Source: an uncultured Mycoplasmatota bacterium
GTDB taxonomy: Bacteria; Bacillota_I; Bacilli_A; RF39; UBA660
DNA length: 9,632 nucleotides
NCBI GenBank assembly: GCA_900546055.1
Contig: URBG01000041.1
Location: forward strand, 1-9,632
Reading direction: 5' to 3'
The translations under genes were made by a program, and so were the position numbers. Below the pieces are notes generated by a model. It was not told the origin of the DNA and made no database searches. It was given only the letters and a program-made list of their open reading frames with translations. Within the stretch, counting starts at the first letter, position 1. Each line of letters starts with the position of its first letter. This document shows, piece after piece, positions 1 through 3,944 of the stretch.

Positions 1-71
1 TTCTCTATCTAAAATCTGATATCCAATTATCAGGAGAGGGAACACAATCTAATCCGTATGTTATTGAATAA
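1..71 (+). CDS. DGR target protein, C-terminal tail (5' truncated by window)
   Basis: Reading from base 3 gives an open frame ending at TAA 69-71, whose residues include LKSDIQLSGEGT and end in NPYVIE. A Leu-Lys-Ser-Asp ... Gly-Glu-Gly-Thr ... Asn-Pro-Tyr-Val ending is familiar from repeated-domain surface proteins of Firmicutes and Mollicutes-like bacteria, where it follows a ligand-binding fold. Bases 1-7 (ttctcta) are identical to 354-360, the 3' end of the template repeat, and both are in the same frame (the Leu codon CTC at 3-5 matches CTC at 356-358). I infer this is the end of the target gene of the retroelement, with the window starting in the last bases of its variable repeat. The variable residues themselves and the protein's N-terminus lie outside. 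The 7-base match alone is weak; frame agreement and position make it convincing. Confidence 0.7.
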   Translation, partial: LYLKSDIQLSGEGTQSNPYVIE

Positions 72-94
72 TTTTAAAATATAGAAAGTATGAT
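64..94 (+). promoter_or_regulatory. Possible promoter of the TR-containing RNA
   Basis: TTGAAT at 64-69 and TATGAT at 89-94 resemble sigma-A -35 and -10 boxes. The 19-nt spacer is longer than ideal. It would start a transcript near base 101, within the first hairpin upstream of the template repeat. The match may be chance in AT-rich DNA. Confidence 0.3.
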
Positions 95-97
95 TAG

Positions 98-116
98 CGA
101 ACTTCTTTGAAGTTCG
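98..116 (+). other. Perfect hairpin downstream of the target gene
   Basis: CGAACTTC and GAAGTTCG form an 8-bp perfect stem with a TTT loop, 26 bases after the target stop codon. No T-tract follows, so it is a poor terminator. In the Bordetella phage DGR a hairpin/cruciform just after the variable repeat promotes retrohoming. This one could serve that role or could start the 5' structured part of the template RNA; here it is about 90 bases from the variable repeat, further than in that model system. Confidence 0.55.
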
Positions 117-241
117 AAAAGCGCGGAGGCGTAGCCTACCGTGCAATTATGTAAATATAAGTTGGTAGAAGTGAAAACTTCGAGGTGGGTATGGGGAACC
201 TCTCACTTTATGTGAAAAAGGGGCAATATAAAAAAGTATGA

Positions 242-360
242 CGCGTTTTGCTTTCGCCGAATAGTGGCAACTCGAACAATGTGTTCAATGTCAATTCCAA
301 CGGTAACCTCAACAACAACAACGCTAACAATACTGCGCCCGGCGTGGCGCCATTTCTCTA
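242..360 (+). repeat. DGR template repeat (TR)
   Basis: Read in the frame of the target gene, this segment gives residues including SPNSGNSNNVFNV, then NLNNNNANNTAPG and VAPFL before TAA. Fourteen of 39 codons are AAC or AAT. This is the hallmark of a DGR template, because adenine-directed mutagenesis turns AAY into many codons while avoiding stops. The 3' end matches bases 1-7 of the window. A 17-nt block at 335-351 with 16 G or C resembles the GC-rich part of the initiation-of-mutagenic-homing element. The 3' boundary at 360 is where similarity to the target tail stops; the 5' boundary near 242 is an estimate because the variable repeat lies outside the window. The stop codon at 359-361 shows that the copy itself is not translated. 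Confidence 0.88.
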
Positions 361-512
361 AAAACTATGGATTATGAACCAACGTGGTCATAATGAAAAG
401 ATGGAGAACATATATTGTTCCTCTAACCAGGTGTTAGGAAAAAGGAGCAAGGACGGATTTTAGGCTTTAGTAAGAAATTGAAACAGTAAAAATCTCGTTA
501 GTACTTGTAATT

Positions 513-547
513 AAGCAGTGTCTTATTTTGATGCTGCTTTTATTTTT
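513..547 (+). terminator. Terminator between template RNA and accessory genes
   Basis: AAGCAGTGTC (513-522) pairs with GATGCTGCTT (530-539) as a 10-bp stem with two G-T wobbles and a 7-nt loop, followed by a broken T-tract (538-547). The GGAGG ribosome site of the next gene begins at the next base. Partial read-through would give abundant template RNA and less mRNA for the MutS-like, Avd and RT proteins. No separate promoter for those genes is evident. Confidence 0.7.
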
Positions 548-558
548 GGAGGTATACT

Positions 559-957
559 ATGAAATTAAAAGAAACTTATTTTTTAAAGAAAGAAAAATAT
601 CTTGAGTATATTATTTTGATTAAATGTGGTAATTTTTATGAAGTATTGGGAGATGATGCTTATATTTTGAATACATTATTTAATTATAAAATAAAAAAAA
701 CTTCTAATATTACAAAAGTTGGTTTTCCAATTATAGCTTTAAATAAAGTTATTTTAAGACTGCAGATGCTTAAAATTAATTATTTGATTGTTAATCCTAA
801 TGGGGACATAAAGAAAAAATTTAATAATAACAAATATCGAAATTATTTAGAGAAACCAACTAATTTAGATAGAATAAATTTAATTTATCAGAGATTATTG
901 GACATAAAAGGTGATGATATTGATGCGTTATTAAATAAGATTGAGGAGATAATATGA
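559..957 (+). CDS. Stand-alone MutS domain I-like DGR accessory protein
   Basis: This 132-residue protein resembles the N-terminal mismatch-recognition domain of MutS. Its start aligns with the MutS pattern 'KxxYPDxxLLFRMGDFYELFxxDA': here Lys13-Tyr14, then IILIKCGNFYEVLGDDA, followed by a GFPIIALNKVILRL stretch matching the MutS 'GVPYHAxxxYIxKL' segment. Phe26-Tyr27-Glu28 preserves the Phe-X-Glu motif that MutS inserts at a mismatch; the preceding Asp is Asn25. There is no connector, clamp or ATPase domain, so it is not a repair MutS. MutS-like small ORFs have been noted beside some DGR reverse transcriptases. The start has GGAGG at 548-552, six bases before ATG. Its stop overlaps the avd-like start (ATGA), so translation is probably coupled. 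A role in handling mismatched cDNA or heteroduplex is my inference. Residues after about 95 are low-complexity and helical. Confidence 0.75.
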   Translation: MKLKETYFLKKEKYLEYIILIKCGNFYEVLGDDAYILNTLFNYKIKKTSNITKVGFPIIALNKVILRLQMLKINYLIVNPNGDIKKKFNNNKYRNYLEKPTNLDRINLIYQRLLDIKGDDIDALLNKIEEII

Positions 958-1298
958 AGGATAATTTATTAATTGTGAACAATATCAAGAAGACAATTTT
1001 GTATTTGGATAAAATAGTTACTAATTTTCCTAATACTGAATATATATTGAAAGATAAAATTAAGAAAGATAGTTTAGAAATGTTAGAATTTGTATATATG
1101 GCTAATATGTGTGGTGGTAAAGATAGAAATATGTTTCAAAAAAAAGTTATTACCAAAATTAAAATGATTGATTTTTATTTAAAAATATCTTGCGATAAGA
1201 AATATATTTCTTATAAAAAATACACGACTTTAGGAAATTATTTAATAGAAATTTCTAAAAGCTTATATGGGTGGATGAATAGTGAAAAGAGTAGGTAA
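954..1298 (+). CDS. avd: Avd-like DGR accessory variability protein
   Basis: The 114-residue product has the pattern of the Avd four-helix protein: an N-terminal helix with LYLDKIVTNFPNTEYILKDK, then a helix with LEMLEFVYMANM, a basic segment, a helix with MIDFYLKISCDKKYISYKKY, and a final helix with LIEISKSLYGWMNS. The Phe-Pro after helix 1 and the Leu/Tyr-Gly-Trp near the end are family features. Avd forms a basic pentameric barrel that binds the DGR reverse transcriptase and template RNA and is needed for mutagenic cDNA synthesis; the high Lys content here fits. It starts inside the MutS-like gene with GAGGAG at 943-948, and its last 17 bases overlap the RT gene, so the three proteins are probably made together. 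Confidence 0.85.
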   Translation: MKDNLLIVNNIKKTILYLDKIVTNFPNTEYILKDKIKKDSLEMLEFVYMANMCGGKDRNMFQKKVITKIKMIDFYLKISCDKKYISYKKYTTLGNYLIEISKSLYGWMNSEKSR

Positions 1299-2376
1299 TA
1301 TATATGAAGATATGATCACTGTGGCCAATATTAATTCTATTTACCGAAAGCAGATAAGTGTAAACACTAAAAATAAAGCAAAAATTTATAAATTTGAACA
1401 ATATTATACTATGAATATTTCTAGGATTAAGCAATTGCTTGACAATGATTATGAGGTAAGTAGATATAATATATTTTTAATTAAAGATCCTAAATATAGA
1501 ATTATTATGAGCCAAACTGTAAGTGATAAATTAATTAATCATCTGGTTGGTAATAAATTAATCGAAATTTTGGATAGTTCTTTAATTAATACTAATGTAG
1601 CAACGAGGTATGGGAAAGGGACTCATTATGGTATTAAGTATTTAAAACGATATTTGAATCAACTAAAAGGAGGGGAAATCTTTGCTTTAAAGTTTGATGT
1701 TTCTAAATATTTTTATAATATTGATCATGATATTTTAAAAACAATGTACAGACGTAAGATTAAAGATGAGCGTTTTTTAATTTTTTTAGATAAGATTATT
1801 GATAGTACGGATGAAGAATATATTAATTTAGAAATAGATAGGTTAGTAAAACAAGAACTTATGCGAATTGGGGACCATAAAAAAGTTAACGAGTTGAAAA
1901 AAATTCCATATTATGAAAAAGGTAAGGGATTGCCTATAGGTAATTTAACAAGTCAAATTTTAGCAGTTTTTTATTTAAATGAGCTGGATCATTATGTTGT
2001 TGAAAAATTAAAAGTAAAATATATTCGTTATATGGATGATGGTGTATTGTTAAGCAACGACAAGGAATATTTATTATATTGTTTAAAAGTAATCAAGGAA
2101 TTTATGAAAAAATATAAATTAACTTTAAATAGTAAAACTTGTATTATTAATGTTAGTAAAAATGGAATTGATTTTTTGGGATTTCGATTTTATATTAAAA
2201 ATAACAAATTAATAATGAAAGTGCGAAATAGTACTAAGACGATGTTTAAGACCAAGATGAAATTAATTTATAATAATAAAATTAAAGAGGATAAGGCGGT
2301 ATCAGTAATTGCTAGTTACAAGGGCCATTTTAAGTGGGGAAATTGTTATAACTTATTTAGCAAATATAATAAATAA
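1282..2376 (+). CDS. Diversity-generating retroelement reverse transcriptase
   Basis: A 364-residue reverse transcriptase that copies the template RNA with errors at adenines. The N-terminus KRVGNIYEDMITVANI is typical of DGR enzymes. Catalytic Asp139 lies in LKFDVSKYFYNIDHD. Residues 216-225, GLPIGNLTSQ, carry the Ser-Gln form of motif 4 characteristic of DGR enzymes; group II intron enzymes usually have a QGxxxSP form. Tyr250-Met-Asp-Asp253 is the catalytic YxDD box, and GIDFLGFRF follows. No maturase, endonuclease or protease domain is present, and the length is normal for the family. The start is GTG at 1282 with GGGTGGA at 1269-1275; a later ATG at 1312 would cut conserved N-terminal residues. 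The stop codon lies in the 5' arm of the downstream terminator. Confidence 0.96.
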   Translation: MKRVGNIYEDMITVANINSIYRKQISVNTKNKAKIYKFEQYYTMNISRIKQLLDNDYEVSRYNIFLIKDPKYRIIMSQTVSDKLINHLVGNKLIEILDSSLINTNVATRYGKGTHYGIKYLKRYLNQLKGGEIFALKFDVSKYFYNIDHDILKTMYRRKIKDERFLIFLDKIIDSTDEEYINLEIDRLVKQELMRIGDHKKVNELKKIPYYEKGKGLPIGNLTSQILAVFYLNELDHYVVEKLKVKYIRYMDDGVLLSNDKEYLLYCLKVIKEFMKKYKLTLNSKTCIINVSKNGIDFLGFRFYIKNNKLIMKVRNSTKTMFKTKMKLIYNNKIKEDKAVSVIASYKGHFKWGNCYNLFSKYNK

Positions 2377-2480
2377 GTTATTTGTTTAAAATGTTGGGTA
2401 TTTAATGTGGGTTAGTTTGCATTATTATTACTAATACTTGTATTAGATTTCATATATTGTCAAATAACTTCTTTTTTTTT
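2375..2480 (+). terminator. Likely branched terminator after the RT gene
   Basis: AAGTTATTTG (2375-2384) is perfectly complementary to CAAATAACTT (2461-2470) and is followed by nine T (2472-2480). The 76-nt loop contains its own hairpin, CTAATA/TATTAG at 2431-2446. The outer stem begins within the RT stop codon. The long loop is unusual for a factor-independent terminator, so folding kinetics are uncertain; it could also be a remnant element end. Confidence 0.5.
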
Positions 2481-2491
2481 ATGTAAAAACT

Positions 2492-2500
2492 TGGTATAAT
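2492..2500 (+). promoter_or_regulatory. Extended -10 promoter for pyruvate kinase-like gene
   Basis: TGGTATAAT is an extended -10 element (TGn plus TATAAT). No good -35 lies 17 bases upstream, only T-rich DNA, which is acceptable for an extended -10. Transcription would start near 2507, leaving a leader of about a dozen bases before ATG 2519. This argues against the GTG at 2510 as the start codon. Confidence 0.65.
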
Positions 2501-2518
2501 GATAATAGGGTGATACTA

Positions 2519-3931
2519 ATGAATAAGACAAAAGTAGTGGCATCCATTGGACCTTTAACTTATCGTGCTGGCATTTTAGAGGAAATGGTAATTAATGGAG
2601 CGGATGTTATCCGTCTTAATATGAGTTATTCTGATTATGGTTTTTGCAAACGCGTAATTGAAGATGTTGAGGAAATAAACCAAAAACTTAGCTCGTCGGT
2701 GGCAGTAATGCTTGATTTAGAAGGACCTTGTATTCGCACTGGTGAATTTAAAGAGGGTCAAGCTGAATTTCATACCGGTGAACGCATTAGAATGCATATG
2801 AATCCAGTTATGGGAACGGATATTCAATTTTCTGTTAATTATGCGAATTTAGTTAAGGATCTTGCTTTTCATTCAATTATCAAGTTAAGTGAAGGAAAAG
2901 TTATTTTAGAGGTAGAAGAGATTGGCTTAGATTTTGCGGTTTGTGAAGTTGTTCATGGCGGTGTAGTTGAAAGCTTATCTAAAGTTTACTTACCTGGAGT
3001 TAGATTAAATCGAAAGTTTTTAACAAAACAAGATCATGAGGATATATTGTTTGCTAGCAAAATGGACGTTGATTTTCTATGTATTTCAAATGTAACAACG
3101 GCCGAAGATGTTTTGGAAATAAACGATTTATTGATTGAATTGAAAAATGATCATATGGCTGTTTTAGCTAAGATACAAAACGATAGAGCCGTACAAGAAG
3201 TGGACAAGATTATCGATGCAGCTGATGGTATTGTACTTGCTCGCAGCGATTTGGCAATCGGAATTTCAATGGAAGAAGTACCAAGTATTAAACGAGCAGT
3301 TATTCGTAAATGTCGTGAAAATGGCAAGGTAAGTATTATTTCTGCGGAATTAGACAGTTTTTTAAATAAAGAGGTTATTCCAAGCCGTTCTGAAGTGTCA
3401 GATTTAGCTAATACCGTGGCTGAATGTGTTGACGCAATTTTACTAGCTGGTGAGACGACTAAAGGTTCACATCCAGTAGCAGCAGTTAAACAAATAGAAA
3501 AAATTATTAAGGCTTCAGAAAAGAATATTGATTATGATTATTATTTTCAGTCTTCTTTACAAACGGAAGTTAAAAGTATTGCTAGAACAATTTCATCTAG
3601 TGTGGTGCTTGGAGCATTGGAACTAGAGTCAAAGGCCATTATTGTAGCAACTAGTACGGGTTATACGGCTAAACAAATGAGTCGTTTGAGACCACCTTGT
3701 ATAATTATCGCAGTAGCACCAAATGAAAGAATCGCGAAAAGTTTGAATTTACATTTTGGGGTTGTTTCAGTTATTGTCGACGGTTATGATTTTGATACTT
3801 TTTCGGCTAAGGCTGTATTACTGGCTGAAAAATTACTTGAATTAAAACAAGGCGATAAAATAATCATCACAGGTGGCTATCCATTTAAAAAGGTTAAACA
3901 TACTAATTTTATGAAAATAGAAGAAATATAA
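2519..3931 (+). CDS. Divergent pyruvate kinase family protein
   Basis: The 470-residue product follows pyruvate kinase end to end: KTKVVASIGP at the start, RLNMS, LDLEGPCIRTG, the B domain, LAKIQN, ARSDLA, ILLAGETTKGSHP, and a C-terminal domain with SRLRPPCIIIAVAP and a final HTNFMKI. The enzyme normally converts phosphoenolpyruvate and ADP to pyruvate and ATP in glycolysis. Retained: Arg32, Asn34, Ser36, Asp66, Arg73, Lys218, Asp244. Changed: the usual Lys of D-x-KGP is Glu68, the metal-binding Glu of KIEN is Gln220, RLNFSHG has Tyr37-Ser38 for His-Gly, ARGDLG is ARSDLA, and the ITATQM segment is altered. It may be a paralog with altered or lost activity, so I give no pyk symbol. ATG 2519 is chosen over GTG 2510 because AGGGTGAT (2507-2514) acts as its ribosome site. 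The GH31 gene starts 13 bases after its stop. Confidence 0.85.
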   Translation: MNKTKVVASIGPLTYRAGILEEMVINGADVIRLNMSYSDYGFCKRVIEDVEEINQKLSSSVAVMLDLEGPCIRTGEFKEGQAEFHTGERIRMHMNPVMGTDIQFSVNYANLVKDLAFHSIIKLSEGKVILEVEEIGLDFAVCEVVHGGVVESLSKVYLPGVRLNRKFLTKQDHEDILFASKMDVDFLCISNVTTAEDVLEINDLLIELKNDHMAVLAKIQNDRAVQEVDKIIDAADGIVLARSDLAIGISMEEVPSIKRAVIRKCRENGKVSIISAELDSFLNKEVIPSRSEVSDLANTVAECVDAILLAGETTKGSHPVAAVKQIEKIIKASEKNIDYDYYFQSSLQTEVKSIARTISSSVVLGALELESKAIIVATSTGYTAKQMSRLRPPCIIIAVAPNERIAKSLNLHFGVVSVIVDGYDFDTFSAKAVLLAEKLLELKQGDKIIITGGYPFKKVKHTNFMKIEEI

Positions 3932-3944
3932 GGGGCGTGAATTT

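Larger units (their letters stand above)
98..547 (+). ncRNA. Candidate DGR template RNA with flanking hairpins
   Basis: This stretch has no credible gene but is rich in hairpins. Upstream of the template repeat: 98-116 (8-bp stem, TTT loop), 121-144 (GC-rich, GTA loop, one bulged A), 168-181 (GAAGT/ACTTC closed by a GAAA tetraloop) and 182-202 (GAGGT/ACCTC). CTACC at 136-140 could alternatively pair with GGTAG at 164-168, giving a competing fold. Downstream: 371-394 (10 bp, one bulge), 404-423, 423-437, then a terminator at 513-547. In the studied Bordetella phage DGR, the RNA downstream of the TR is needed with RT and Avd to prime cDNA synthesis; the 361-510 stretch is the likely counterpart here. 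The structured 5' part is more unusual. Exact transcript ends are inferred. Confidence 0.6.

Noticed and set aside
98..116. Hairpin as the terminator of the target gene
   Set aside because: The stem is followed by GAAAAG rather than a T-tract, so factor-independent termination is unlikely.
242..360. AAC-rich segment as simple low-complexity or a translated Asn-rich peptide
   Set aside because: It lacks a start codon, is followed by a stop in the same frame, and its ends match the target gene tail, which the DGR template explains better.
955..957. TGA read as Trp (Mycoplasma-type code)
   Set aside because: TGA here forms a normal ATGA stop/start overlap, and tryptophan is encoded by TGG throughout the genes.
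1282..2376. Retron or group II intron reverse transcriptase
   Set aside because: No maturase domain or intron RNA, and motif 4 is the LPIGNLTSQ form. The adjacent AAY-rich template and Avd fix it as a DGR.
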